From NCBI GenBank assembly GCA_048772705.1, contig JBLWGC010000230.1, positions 1,612,001-1,676,000 of the forward strand: a DNA stretch of 64,000 bases, read 5' to 3'. The stretch comes from Leidyana gryllorum EB-2025a (Eukaryota; Apicomplexa). Shown here piece by piece: positions 23,701 through 34,155 of this stretch. The first letter of the stretch is position 1, and every line of letters starts with the position of its first letter. A program made the translations under genes and the position numbers. The notes under the pieces are model-generated. The model saw only the letters and a program-made list of their open reading frames with translations, was not told where the DNA came from and ran no database searches.

Positions 23701-24956
23701 GAAACTTGAGAATCTGATCGGAAGGAGAAGTGTGATGGGAATCGAGTAGGCGAGACACGCCCGCTCACACTGCGAAGGAATGATCGGACAAAATCTAAGC
23801 GATACATCGGAACGTAGTCGAAGAGCAGAACTGCCGATGAGATCGGGAAGCTCGCAGCCATTGGCTTGTCAGATTCGATAATGTTCAGTAAGATACCAGC
23901 GAACTCTGTGAGAGTCCGCGTGCCCTTTTCCGTGACGAAAGAGACGTTTCTGTCAACTGGATGTCATCCCACACGGAGTACCCGCCTTCCTGGTCACCTA
24001 CCCGTCTCGTATCACCTGTGCGAGTTCTTCACAGGTTGTGGCCGCCTTCCAAGTGAGGAGCGTTGCCCTGCAGGAGAGAGAGAGGGAGGTGAGTTGTGAC
24101 AGTCCATAGCGCAGTCTCTTCTGATTACTTGATGTATTCAGCCAATGCGGCTGCCTGCTCGGCAGACGGCATCGCTTGGACGCGAGCAATCTCTCTGATC
24201 TCGAGGAGCACATTGTATACACTCCACCCCTCCAGTCCCACATTGGCCGTTGGACTGTTCTGCTCGGCCACAGGGAGTCCAGATTGAGGGCAGCCCAGGA
24301 TGATAGAACACGCCGATGGGTTCTTTGCGATCAATTCTTGATCGGGTGCCGTACTTTTGGGGTTCAGCGGCACCAATCCTTGGGGGAACGGAGCGTCCTG
24401 GAGGTGACTGATCGCCTCAGCCGCGCAGGTGGACTTCATCAGCTGAGTGATGAGGCCATAGCTCAGCTGGGCGACCCCGAAGACAGCGTCCAAATTGAGT
24501 GCTGTTGGAACTCCAGTCTCGCCGTCAATGTCTTTGACGATATCATTCAACCAGTCCCTCACAGCGCCCAGAAAGGAGGGGAGGATGCCGGTTGCAAAGT
24601 TGTGCTGTACTGATCAAGCCATCAAGGAGGGCGGGAACAAGACGGGTGAGGGAGAGAAAGAGGTGTCGCGAGTGAGTGAGTGAGTGCGACCAATGTGGAA
24701 AGAGACTCACAGAGAGGAGCGAAGACTTGGCTGATGATAAGAGTGTCGAGGACTTCGGGCGGGAGATTCATAGGCGATATAACAGAGGCCCATTCAACTG
24801 TGATTCGTTCAAAGGCGAATGATGCATATAGCGCTCACACGACTGAAATGCTTCACGCCATTCTCCAGGAGTGGGGCAGCGTTGGCCTCTGAGCAGATCA
24901 ATTAGAGCAAAGGATGAAGGCTGTAATAGTTCCGATAGCGTCCAAACCTGTGACAT
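20756..24956 (-). CDS. large helical-repeat protein, family not recognised
   Basis: About a dozen exons join in frame from the ATG at 24956 (MSQVWTLSELLQPSSFA) to a TAG at 20756. Connections I checked include AFQS/FEWASV, APL/LQHNFATGILPS, IRDG/NVSFVTEKG, TTLFRP/NNEEPPAWIFALKS, TDTLE/LMASHLSSYV and LETVQ/SSVRVIGGLV. The product is roughly 1,150 aa of amphipathic helices, suggesting a HEAT-like solenoid such as a karyopherin, nucleoporin or other scaffold. No diagnostic motif allows a choice. A disordered Pro/Ser segment (YTPPSPSPSHHN) lies near residue 970. The start codon is only 30 bp from the divergent EMC7 start. Confidence 0.6.
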
Positions 24957-24986
24957 TGGTGGAAAAAAAGTGGCTGCCCATCTAGG
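24957..24986. promoter_or_regulatory. 30-bp divergent intergenic gap
   Basis: Only 30 bp separate the ATG of the helical-repeat gene (-) from the ATG of EMC7 (+). The gap holds an A-run (24962-24969). Any promoter and both 5' UTRs must overlap this gap or the neighbouring coding sequence. Confidence 0.5.
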
Positions 24987-25795
24987 ATGAGGGGTATACT
25001 CACCATATTGATAGGAGCAGCTTTGGGAGTGGGAGCATTGAGCAACAATGAGGGCAAACTGAGCAAGATTCCTCTGGACCTCACTCCGGAAGGACACCCC
25101 CAACGTAAGCAGTCTCCGAGGGATGAGGTGTCATCGTCATCCATTGTCAGCTTCCTGGTGGTTGGCACGAACCTCTGAGCGGTCCGAAGAATGGAAGAGG
25201 GACCAGTTGGGCCTCCAACACGCCAGCGTCGTTCTACACAAGTTGTCAGAAGGAGTTCCGCTAAAAGAGACTCCCCACACTAAAGCTAAGGTGGACGACA
25301 CAGGACATTTCCTCCTGTAAGTAAAGCGCTCGCCCCTCAAACCCAGCCGCCACCCAAACAGTCCCGATGATCTCGAAGGCGAGTACCTCCTGAAAGTGGA
25401 ACACAGAGCCTTCCGATACCCACTGGTGCTGGTAACGGCTGACACACCGGGCAAAGAGTACACCTACACTGTTGTGGACTCCAAATTGGGCATCCGTCAC
25501 GTGGTCCGAAGACTCAAAGACTTGAACCTGCGCCCAGAAAGTCTGCAAGCGCCTTATCCACCCCCTAAACCCATCAACATCTTTGCTTATCTGAAGAATC
25601 CAATGGTCATCATGATTCTCATCTCACTCTTTGCCTCCTTCGTGATGCCAAGATTAGTCAATCAAGAGGAAATGCAAGCAGCTGCAGGCGGTAAGGTTAC
25701 AAAATGTCTCCAGTCAATGTTCGATTCAACACCCAGAAATCCCACAATTGTCCACCACCTTCACCAACAAAATCAAAGAGCTCAAAACCCACTAG
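24987..25795 (+). CDS. EMC7: ER membrane protein complex subunit 7 homologue
   Basis: EMC7 is a lumenal beta-sandwich subunit of the ER insertase that places tail-anchored and multi-pass proteins. Exons 24987-25104, 25151-25316, 25362-25690 and probably 25779-25795 give 209 aa. MRGILTILIGAALGVGALS is a signal peptide. The middle has the transthyretin-like pattern ASVVLHK ... DDTGHFLLPDDLEGEYLLKV, ending in a Tyr/Pro-rich segment. A single C-terminal helix NPMVIMILISLFASFVMP is followed by RLVNQEEMQ, matching the conserved NPM...PKLMNQDPEMQ signature of EMC7. The last exon (GELKTH) is the least certain part. The start codon is 30 bp from the divergent gene. Confidence 0.85.
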
Positions 25796-25849
25796 GCCGT
25801 TCGTACAGAGACACACACACACACACGCGCGCACACACTCTGGCAGAGC

Positions 25850-28298
25850 TCATTGTGGAGGAGCATTGGCAGTTGTAGCAGGTGTCACTATAGGCTTTTT
25901 CTGCAACAGTAACTGCCGATACTCTTCGAACTCGATGTTCAACTTGTGCATCGTGTGAGTGGTAGGCTCAACGTGATAGACTTCTTCAACCACGCAACTC
26001 AACAAGTGAGTGTCGTGACTGACCAGCACAACACCGCCTTCAAACTGGTTCAGTGCAGCGATGAGTGCCTGCACAGCGTCCAGATCCAAGTGGTTAGTGG
26101 GCTCATCGAGGACCAGAATGTGTGGTTCGCTGAAAGCCATAACTGCAATGGCCACACGACTCTTCTGTCCTCCAGACAGAATGAACAGAGGCTCCAATGC
26201 CAGCATTCCACTGATACCGAACTTGCCCAAGAAACTTCTCGCGGCCTCATCGGTCATCTTTGCTTCAGGGTACCGGGCCTGTAACTGCTGAACAGCATTT
26301 TTGGTCAGATCCAACCCGTCTATATGGTGCTGCGCAAAGTAACCAATCTTCAGTTTGTTGTGCCGGAAGACCATTCCCTCGCAAGGCTCCACATGACCCA
26401 TTAACAACTTGAGGAACGTGGATTTACCACTTCCGTTCACACCACAGACTGCCGCACGTGTGTTTAGGTCAGCAGAGAAGTCCACGTCTCTCAAGAGATA
26501 GTCTTTATCAGCCACCTTTTTCGCATCCCACGAGAACGAGGCCCCCTGCATCACCAACATGGGAGTGGGCAAAGCTTGCGGATTGGCAAACTTGAAGTGA
26601 AGGGTGGGGTCCTCGGTCACAGCCTCCAACATGGGCAGCTTCGATAACGCCTTGATACGGGACTGTACTAAAGCAGCCCGTTTAGCGTTGTAACGGAACT
26701 TGTCAATGAACTTTTGAGTGTGTGCCCGTTTCATCGCTTGGGCCTCGTACTCTCTCTGCTGCAACTTGAGCTTGTCAGCCTTGGCAGACTCAAAGGCGTC
26801 ATAATCACCCGGCCAGTAACCCAGTTTCTGCAAAGAAGAAGCATTTGAGTCGAAGAGCGCGACAAGAAGCGTGAGACCCGAAATTGTCGATTAGTCGACC
26901 AAGACGAAACGCCGAGGAGATCGATCGCACTCACACACACACTCTCTCCCTCCCTCACACACACACACACACACACACACAGAATTAATAAAGAAAACTC
27001 ACCCGATCGCGGAACTCCATGATGTCTGTACAGACATCGTTCAGGAAGTCTCTTGCGTGGGATACGATGATACACGTCTTTCCAGAGGTACGTAGGTATC
27101 CGGTGAGCCACGCCACAGCGTGTAGATCGAGGTGATTGGTGGGCTCATCAAGACAGAGAATGTCCGGGTCGGCGAAGAGCACTCTGGCGAGCATAACGCG
27201 CATTCGCCAACCTCCACTGAGCTCTTTGACTTTCTTTTCGCGGTACATTTCTTGTGACAGACCCAAACCGCTCAAGATTTGGGCGGCTTCAGGCTCAGCC
27301 ATGTCAGCTTCTATTTCCTCGAGACGAGCATAGAGCCATGTGAGTCGCTTGCCAACTTCCTCAGTTTGAGGTTGTTTGAGCAGTCTCTTTTCTTCGGCTC
27401 TGAGAGACTCGCGTTCCTCGTCGACTTTGAGGACGAGTTCCAGCGGCGTCAGGTTGTGATAGGTTTCTGGGAACTCCTGTTCCACACATCCAACGTTGAT
27501 ATCGGGGTCCACTCCCACAATCTCGCCCCGCACCAAAGCAGAGAGGAAAGTGGTTTTACCGATACCATTCCGTCCGACGAGACCGTATCGATGGCCGAGG
27601 ACGAGACGGAGAGAAGCGTCTTTGAGCAGCTCACGACCGGCCACAGCAACACTGAAGGCGGGGACAATGACGTCTTGCAGCTTGCGGAGTTGGACGTCTC
27701 CGTGTTTCTTTTGGGGCGCCGGGAGAGGCACTTTGCTCTTCTCCCATTGTCTCATCATTCGGAGCTGTTTCTCTCGTTTCTTCGCGACGGCTTTGGCCAA
27801 CTTCATTGACTCTCCGATGGGGATAAAGCTGTTAAAGTTGTTCTGAGTCTTCTGTAATCCCAAGAAGGGATCGTCGAAACCACCTCCAGCATTGGCCGCT
27901 GCCTCGGCCAACGCAGCGTCCTCTCCACCCACTTCCCCGTCCTTATCAGCCGCCCCCATATCGGCAGCGGGCTGACCCTTTTTGGTGATATATTGGTTGA
28001 TGAGGTCCTGGAGACACACGGGGTCCTCCATCCGCAGGTCTTTCAGGACAGTCTCTTCCTGGCTCAAGCCTGACTGGACACCAAAGGCTTTGCTGAGCAG
28101 CTGTTTGCAGAAGTCTAAGCCTTCTTGTTCCGATTGAATCACGCGAGCATCGTACAGAAACGGTCCCAATACTTCCAGCATACCCACCGGAGTCATCAAG
28201 TTGTCAGAGGGATCGACCATAGCGGCGATATACTCTGCGCTCTCCTCATCGATTTTCCCATTGCTAAGACTCCGAAGGCAGGCCGCGACCTGGGCCAT
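25850..28298 (-). CDS. ABCF3: ABCF-type ATPase, GCN20/ABCF3-like
   Basis: Two exons (28298-27003 and 26827-25850) give 757 aa. Two ABC modules are complete. The first has Walker A GRNGIGKTT, signature LSGGWRMRV and Walker B DILCLDEPTNHLD. The second has GVNGSGKST, LSGGQKSRV and ILVLDEPTNHLD. There are no membrane helices, as in ABCF proteins, which act on ribosomes. The ~200-aa N-terminal region, with a helical block (SLSNGKIDEESAEYI) like the PWI-type domain of ABCF3/GCN20, supports that branch, which links GCN1 to eIF2-alpha kinase signalling. The only intron is 175 nt and contains a CA microsatellite. The start is 26 bp from the divergent PLPBP start. Confidence 0.92.
26931..26981. repeat. 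CA microsatellite inside the ABCF intron
   Basis: Two CA runs (about 26931-26942 and 26955-26981) flank a CT-rich block within the single intron of the ABCF gene. On the coding strand this is a TG repeat upstream of the polypyrimidine-AG acceptor. Confidence 0.85.
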
Positions 28299-28324
28299 CT
28301 CGCCAAGACCTCAAATTTTCGACA
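28299..28324. promoter_or_regulatory. 26-bp divergent intergenic gap
   Basis: This gap lies between the ATG of the ABCF gene (-) and the ATG of the PLP-homeostasis gene (+). It contains an AAATTTTCG core. It must serve both genes or share signals with coding sequence. Confidence 0.5.
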
Positions 28325-29192
28325 ATGGCCTCCACAACAGCACAACGATATCACCAAGTCAAGGAGAGAATTAATGCCACATCAGCACTGTGCAATCGTG
28401 CCACACCTCCAAAGCTATGTGTAGTCACCAAACTCAAACCATTTGAGGCGATCTTGGAGGTTTATACTGAAGGCCATCGACTTTTTGGCGAGAATTATGT
28501 TGGGGAAATGGCTGAGAAAGCGCCCAAACTACCCCAAGATGTTGAATATGTCTTCATCGGCCACCTGCAATCCAACAAGGTCGCCAAACTAATCACCCAA
28601 GTACCCCAGTTGGTCCGTGTGGAAACTATAGATAGCGAGCATCTGGCAACCAAACTTAATCAAGGTGCGTTGCAAGGTGGAAACACCGTGTGTGTGTGTG
28701 TGTGTGAGAGACGCGACGTAGGCGACGTGAGCGAGCGAGTTCTCTATATTGAGGTTCTTCCTCTCTTCTCTGTGTGCCGCAATCACTTTCGTTCTATCAG
28801 CTGTTGGGAGTAATCGTCCAGATCGGCCACTGGAGGTCCTTGTGCAAGTGAATACAAGTTGCGAGGACACCAAGGCCGGTGTGAGTAGCGATGACTGGAC
28901 GCTGAGCGGGACACGCAAGATTGTCGAGCACCTACTGAAAGACTGTCCTAATCTGAGATGGATGGGTCTGATGACCATAGCTAGCCCTGACCCCCATCTT
29001 GCGGCGGAAGAATTCAAGAAGCTAAAGGAAAAGGGAGACGAGCTATTGGCTTCACTTGACGGTGTTGACGGACCAAAGCCGAGCTCTTTATTCTACTCCT
29101 TCGGGATGACAGATGATATGGAGGTGGCTATTGCAGCCGGGAGCTCACAACTGCGTGTGGGTACGGCCATAATGGGATCGCGCAATACTTAG
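28325..29192 (+). CDS. PLPBP: pyridoxal-phosphate homeostasis protein (YggS/PROSC family)
   Basis: Exons 28325-28664 and 28801-29192 give 243 aa, the family's usual length. It is a fold-type III PLP-binding protein without known catalysis that buffers PLP supply. The PLP lysine lies in LCVVTKLKP (family pattern AVSKTKP), followed by FGENYVGEM and FIGHLQSNK. The C-terminal YSFGMTDDMEVAI and LRVGTAIMGSR match the phosphate-binding region (MGMSxD, RIGTAIFG). The intron holds a TG repeat. The stop overlaps the end of the convergent minus-strand gene by 3 nt. Confidence 0.95.
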
Positions 29193-29941
29193 ACCACACA
29201 AACCATTGGTGGGTGAGACTGCCGCCAGTGAGTCCGGGCACAAATGACGGGCCTGGGAGCGGGGGGAGGAGGCGGATATCCGAACAGAGTGCCCCGAAGA
29301 GTGAAAATCAACGAGACAATGGCGGCTCCCGTAATCAAAACACCTCTGCGGCCCCATTTACCAACGACGCGGACAACTTTGACTCGTTTTCGGATTTTGT
29401 TTAGCTTGATGCCGAGCTGTATAGCCAGATACCACGGAGATACTGACTCAGCAACGGTAGAGCTGAAACGGAGCGTTTCCTTGATGGTAGTCAGGACAAG
29501 GAATGTCAACAAGACAGTTCTGGAGGTCTTTTGAGAAGGGAGAAAGCTCCATACCGCTGAAGCCTCCTCTACTTTAGTCTCATTCCTCGTGTTCAGAAAC
29601 TCTGTCCACGTCATCTCGCCACTGTTGGCGGGGGCTGGCTGCTGCTTCCTCTCCTCACCATTCAGATGAACGGTGGAGCCCACGTCCAAAGACGAAAGAT
29701 CTGATGATGTGTCGTCGCTGACTGACATCAGATCAGCGCAAGACGACAGATATGAGACATAGGATAAAGAGTCAACTGATACTGTGCTGATTGACGACGC
29801 TGACCAGTCGCTTTCGCTGTCGAGATCTCCAACAACACTGCAAGTGTCGTCCTCATTGGTGATAGATTCCGACTCATCACTCAAACTTTCGGTTTGAGAA
29901 GAAATCTGATCCCAACATAAATATGAGGACACCTCCCCCAT
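29189..29941 (-). CDS. acidic serine-rich protein with two C-terminal membrane segments
   Basis: A single frame of 250 aa begins at the ATG at 29941. The N-terminal ~130 aa is Ser/Asp/Glu-rich and probably disordered. Two hydrophobic stretches follow (TVLLTFLVLTTI and GVLITGAAIVSLIFTLRG), separated by a basic segment (KLNKIRKRVKVVRVVGKWG). The tail is Pro-rich (YPPPPPAPRP). I recognise no family. A 27-nt piece at about 29529-29555 has GT/AG ends and could be a very short intron, which would keep the frame. The final codon overlaps the PLPBP stop on the other strand. Confidence 0.5.
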   Translation of the reverse strand: MGEVSSYLCWDQISSQTESLSDESESITNEDDTCSVVGDLDSESDWSASSISTVSVDSLSYVSYLSSCADLMSVSDDTSSDLSSLDVGSTVHLNGEERKQQPAPANSGEMTWTEFLNTRNETKVEEASAVWSFLPSQKTSRTVLLTFLVLTTIKETLRFSSTVAESVSPWYLAIQLGIKLNKIRKRVKVVRVVGKWGRRGVLITGAAIVSLIFTLRGTLFGYPPPPPAPRPVICARTHWRQSHPPMVCVV

Positions 29942-30011
29942 GTCCTACCGAATCCGAAGCGGCAGCCATCACGCAATCACTCCATAAATCTTTTTTGCCT
30001 CTTTTTTCAGA

Positions 30012-31050
30012 ATGACTCAAGCAGCAGACAACTTCTGGGACCGTACAAACAATGGGATCCATCCCCTCTTCATGGACCAGCTCCCTGGTAAGCCAGCCCC
30101 CCACCCCAAAATGTCACTCCCCGATCTCAGCTGATCCTATGTCCGACCCAACTCTGGCCGGACTAATGGCGATTTCGCAAGAATCACTCCAATCTGCCGA
30201 AGATGCTCTCAAACACTGGAAAGCAGTCGGCAATGACCACTTCCGGGAAGCTCATATCAAAGGACGCTTGGAAAATGCCGTAGACGCTTATACACGAGGA
30301 CTCGAGGTCGAAGAAAGCGAAGACTTCAAAACTCTCAGAGCACAACTCTGGAGCAACAGGGCCAACTGCCAATATAAACTCAAGAAATATGTCAACTGTG
30401 TAGAGGACGCTCGCCACGCTATCGCCGAAGACCCCAGCTATGTCAAAGGCTACTTCCATGCGGCAAAAGCAAGTCTCACACTCCTTCTTTACAAGCAGTG
30501 TATCGACTTCTGCCAAGCCGCACAACAATCATGCGACAAAGAAGCAGCCAGCATTTTGGACGACATCAAATTCAAAGCTGAGGAAGGCTTAGCCAAAGTA
30601 CAGGCGAGCCGAGCGAAACAACTACAAGAACAGGATTCGGTACAACGCGAGCTAAGCACGAGAAAAATCAATTTCTCCCAAACCTCCGATTACAATCACC
30701 CGCAGTGCGCTCCTCCGGAATGGCACACGCCCAACGGCGAGCTGGTATGGTCCGCTCTCCTTCTCATCAAAGAATACGCCATCGCCGAAGTGGCTCGGGT
30801 TACAGACTCACTCGTCGTCGGAGAGCTGCTGGAAGAAATGTTTCCAACCACTGGATCCAGCGAACCTCCTGAGTGGGATGTAAGAAAGGACTACAAGGCT
30901 AATTCAATCGATGTTTGGGTACTAAAACCAGACGACACGAGAATAAAAGTATCGAAACTAATGTCGATTAGGGAAGTCGTCCAAAGAGTTGGGGTCATAC
31001 ATCAGCACCTCGTCTTCGAGTTGGAACTCGAGCACAACGCTTCCCGCTGA
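30012..31050 (+). CDS. TTC4: TPR co-chaperone TTC4/Cns1
   Basis: Exons 30012-30087 and 30131-31050 give 331 aa. The short first exon encodes FWDRTNNGIHPLFMDQLP, matching the conserved HPLFM-type motif at the N-terminus of TTC4/Cns1. A TPR block follows (KAVGNDHFREA, LWSNRANCQYKLKKYVNCVE, DPSYVKGYFHAAKASL), and then a C-terminal 'wheel' domain ending in KVSKLMSIREVVQRVGV. TTC4/Cns1 binds the C-terminal EEVD of Hsp90/Hsp70 and is essential in yeast. The last 49 nt overlap the 3' end of the convergent membrane-protein gene. Confidence 0.88.
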
Positions 31051-31553
31051 ACTGCTCGGCGATCGTACATTATCGTGGCCAGTCTGCTCGCCAGCATTGG
31101 CAACATGTGCGTCAGGCCAAACAAGCAGGCAGCTCCCCACACAGACGCTCGCTGCGTGGTCCAGTACAGCTTTTGAGCCCGGCTGGAGCACTCCGACACC
31201 GGTCGACGGTACGGCAGTACCTCGCAAACAGCGGTCTCGAGCTGGAATCTTGGTGATTTCTTGACGGCCTCTCGCTGGCCACATCGACGGTGCGAAGTTG
31301 TAAAGATCGATTGCACCAGAAGGCAAAAGATCGCCGGCACTAGTCCTCCCAAGGCTCCCCAACACACGGACTGTACCACTTGGTTCGCCGGATGCGCACC
31401 ACGCACGAATAAGATGATGTAGCCGACGCTGATCGCTCCGAGCAAGACGCTACCTCGTAACACTGCGTCTGTGATAGCCGCACAACATTAAGAGAGAAGA
31501 TTTGAAATCAACTCACCCATCCACCGAGACTTGTTCATATTCTGTCGCCGCAT
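31002..31553 (-). CDS. small multi-pass membrane protein, unknown
   Basis: The ATG at 31553 lies one base after the stop of the upstream minus-strand gene. A 37-nt first exon (MRRQNMNKSRWM) splices through 31469-31516 to 31468-31002, giving 167 aa. Hydrophobic segments include VLLGAISVGYIILFV, GALGGLVPAIFCLLVQSIF and SVWGAACLFGLTHMLPMLA, so three or more membrane passes are likely. I recognise no family. A start further upstream (MTTSKIGAEGGG, inside the preceding gene's last exon) is possible. The 3' end overlaps TTC4 on the other strand. Confidence 0.55.
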
Positions 31554-31554
31554 G

Positions 31555-33396
31555 TCAATTTCGACGCCGCCCCCCTCTGCGCCGATCTTTGACGTAGTCA
31601 TCTTCGTCCGATGAGAGTTCGGATCCCTCCTCACTCTCGTAGGACTTTCCACGCTGAACTCGTTTTTGCTTGACCACTGGACTGTAAACGGCACTCGTCG
31701 GCAGAGCCCGACGCTCTTCTTCATCCACCCGCTTCTGCAATCGCTCCCTCTTCTTCATATCCTTCACCGCCGTTCGCTTGTTATACGTTTGAGCTTGTGC
31801 CGCTTCCACCTCCTCCGGCGACGCAACCATTTCAGCTGGCTCCTCGATCGAGAAAGCCCGAGGGACGGGGAGCTGCTCACATGCCTTACTCCAATCTGCC
31901 AATGATCAACGTCTATCTGGATATGTATGAGTACCACTTACCGACATCGACCCAGATCTTTTTGAACGCTGCGCTCAGGTTGGATGTATTATTTGTTCTG
32001 TAATCGTCTTGCAGAGCCGCTAAACCCTGTGATAAGTACATCAATGAGAACACCCATCCATTATTTGACTCACCGAGCTTCCGAAGAAATGGAAATATAT
32101 ATTGAGATGCCAGAGCAAGTCGCGCTCTTCGGGATCCGGGACTTCCAACTTCATTTCCATCAACTCGTTGTTCAGAGTTTTGTAGTACATGGTTAAATTT
32201 CGAGCTTGACTACCGGTCAAGTGAGCCTGATCGGCGAGGCTGTTGTCCTCCACATTGATGGGAGGAGGGAGCTCCAGTAAGAACTCTTGCCAATATAATG
32301 GGAGGCCAGTGTAGGTCTTGGGGGCCGAGTGATCTCCATAGGGTACTGTGAGGCTGATCTTCATATTATTCGATCCCATACTCGCACTGACAAGCTCTCC
32401 TTTTTTGACGCGCAGCCTATTCTCCAGCGCCACTACGAACTCAGTGGGCTGAGGGACACAACATTGGACCATCTCGAAAAGGGATTGAGGGTCCAATAGA
32501 ACGTGGTAGACTCCATTGGCTTGGCTGATCCGACGAAGAAGTTGTACAAGCATAGGCTGACTAGGGAGGATCGGACCCATCAGAGCATTGTGGTGCCTCC
32601 CACCATCACGATCCTCCAGATGTCGCCTGGCCACCTCGGCATCAACATAGACATAGCGTCCTGACATCAACACCGACAACTCCAAAGTCTTCATGTCCGA
32701 TTGGCAAGGATGCGTGTAATATTCAAGATTCTGTCCCCCCGGAGCGCGAGACGCATATATCTGCAAGTTGTCAAAAGGATATAATTTGTCTGAAGCCAAG
32801 CGGCTTTGGTCCCTCTTCTTCAAGTCGCTGCCCTCATAGAGAACCCGCAAGGGTTGGTCGTACTCTCCTAGACCCTCAATCATCAAGACGTTCGCGAGAG
32901 CGCGTGCTTTGGGAGGTGGTGCCTGCCCACGTCGAGCGTGCTTCGTAAGAGCCTGTTTATGCTCTTCCACGGGTATGCTGTACCAATGTTGCAGCCCCTT
33001 GCAGAACAAAGGGGTATCTTTCCGATCATGTAGCTCAAAAAACACCTCCACGGTCTCATCCACACCTGTCGTTTCCCGATTGGGCCTCATGAATAATCCA
33101 ACAGTATTCTCCGAGTATTTGACACCCTTCACGAATTGTTTGGCATCCAGACTGCGCTTGGTGTATGTATTATCGCCTTCACGAACCAACAACTCTATGG
33201 CTGGGGGTTCTGCAATCCTGAATCTGAAGGTGAAAGGGGCCGGTTCGTGAGTACCAACCCGCAATCCCCCGTCGAACTCCCGCTTCTGCAAACAGGGATC
33301 ATCGCTGGTTCTAATGGTCTCCTCTTGCGTTTCCTCCCACACGAATGGCCATTTAGTTGGATCTAAATAGAAGACGTTCGCGATGAAATCCTTCAT
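31555..33396 (-). CDS. unrecognised ~580-aa protein with basic acidic tail
   Basis: Exons 33396-32074, 32026-31942 and 31895-31555 join in frame to 582 aa. The N-terminal two thirds is a mixed alpha/beta sequence beginning MKDFIANVFYLDPTKWPFVW, with beta-rich blocks such as VEVFFELHDRKDTPLFCKGL. It then becomes helical (ELMEMKLEVPDPEERDLLWH). The C-terminal ~80 aa is a charged coiled-coil-like segment (KDMKKRERLQKRVDEEERR) ending in Ser/Glu/Asp runs and an Arg-rich tip. No catalytic motif is visible. The stop is one base before the next start codon on the same strand, suggesting co-transcription. Confidence 0.65.
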
Positions 33397-33529
33397 CTTG
33401 CATGCCCAACCCTACCATTTTTAGGTGGCACATCATATTGAATGCCTAAAGGGGCTCAGCACAGTAACCAACACCATCGGAAAGTGGCGCCAGTCGACGA
33501 ATAAAAGCATTCCGAAGTCAATAGGCCGT

Positions 33530-34072
33530 TCAGTTGTGCCAGGAGACCGCCGAAGATGTGTCTGACACGTTGTCTTCCACACGGCGCGGGAATAGTTTGC
33601 GCCAGAGCCGTTTGTGATAAGATGGTTTCTTGGGACCACTTAGACCACTTTGAGTCGAAGAAGTCACCGGAACACCACTATCGTATTCGCTGTCACTCCA
33701 GTCGATGCTGTTCTGGTGCGCATTATGATGATAAGCGAAAAAGTCTTGAATATCCTCAACAGCCCACTGGACACGTGTAGTAAAACGTTTCCACCTGAAT
33801 CGTGCTCTTTCACGCCAATCAGGCCTCTTTATATCGGTGTACGTAGTGCTCGACGTGTCATGCTCATCATCGCTGCCAGGTCCAATGTCTTCCCAATCGG
33901 GATCGTCATCTTCAGGCCTCCAAACACGCCTTTTCGTCACCACACAATTCTGTCCCGGGAAGGCGTACACTTCTTCGACGATTGTACAGGGCAAATCCGC
34001 AGGTAATATACGTCCTTGCGTCATTTTGACACGTAAGCGCGGGCTCGAGCGTGTTATGCAAACACCACACAC
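33530..34072 (-). CDS. unrecognised small acidic protein
   Basis: This is a single frame of up to 180 aa. The more likely start is the internal ATG at about 34024 (MTQGRILPADLPCTIVEEVY), since the upstream codons look unlike coding sequence. The protein has an acidic middle (EDDDPDWEDIGPGSDDEHD), a basic aromatic segment (RARFRWKRFTTRVQW) and a Ser-rich end. No family is recognised. It lies between the 3' side of the NagA promoter region and the start of the 582-aa gene. Confidence 0.45.
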   Translation of the reverse strand: MCGVCITRSSPRLRVKMTQGRILPADLPCTIVEEVYAFPGQNCVVTKRRVWRPEDDDPDWEDIGPGSDDEHDTSSTTYTDIKRPDWRERARFRWKRFTTRVQWAVEDIQDFFAYHHNAHQNSIDWSDSEYDSGVPVTSSTQSGLSGPKKPSYHKRLWRKLFPRRVEDNVSDTSSAVSWHN

Positions 34073-34155
34073 TATTCAAACTTATGTCACAGACATAGGT
34101 GGCATGTGGGGGGTGAACACAATTTGTTCAAAAGTCATTAAGATAGTCCAAAAAG

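Noticed and set aside
29877-30104. 75-aa minus-strand frame across the divergent promoter
   Set aside because: It overlaps the confident TTC4 first exon and the start of the two-TM gene and has no domain or splice support.
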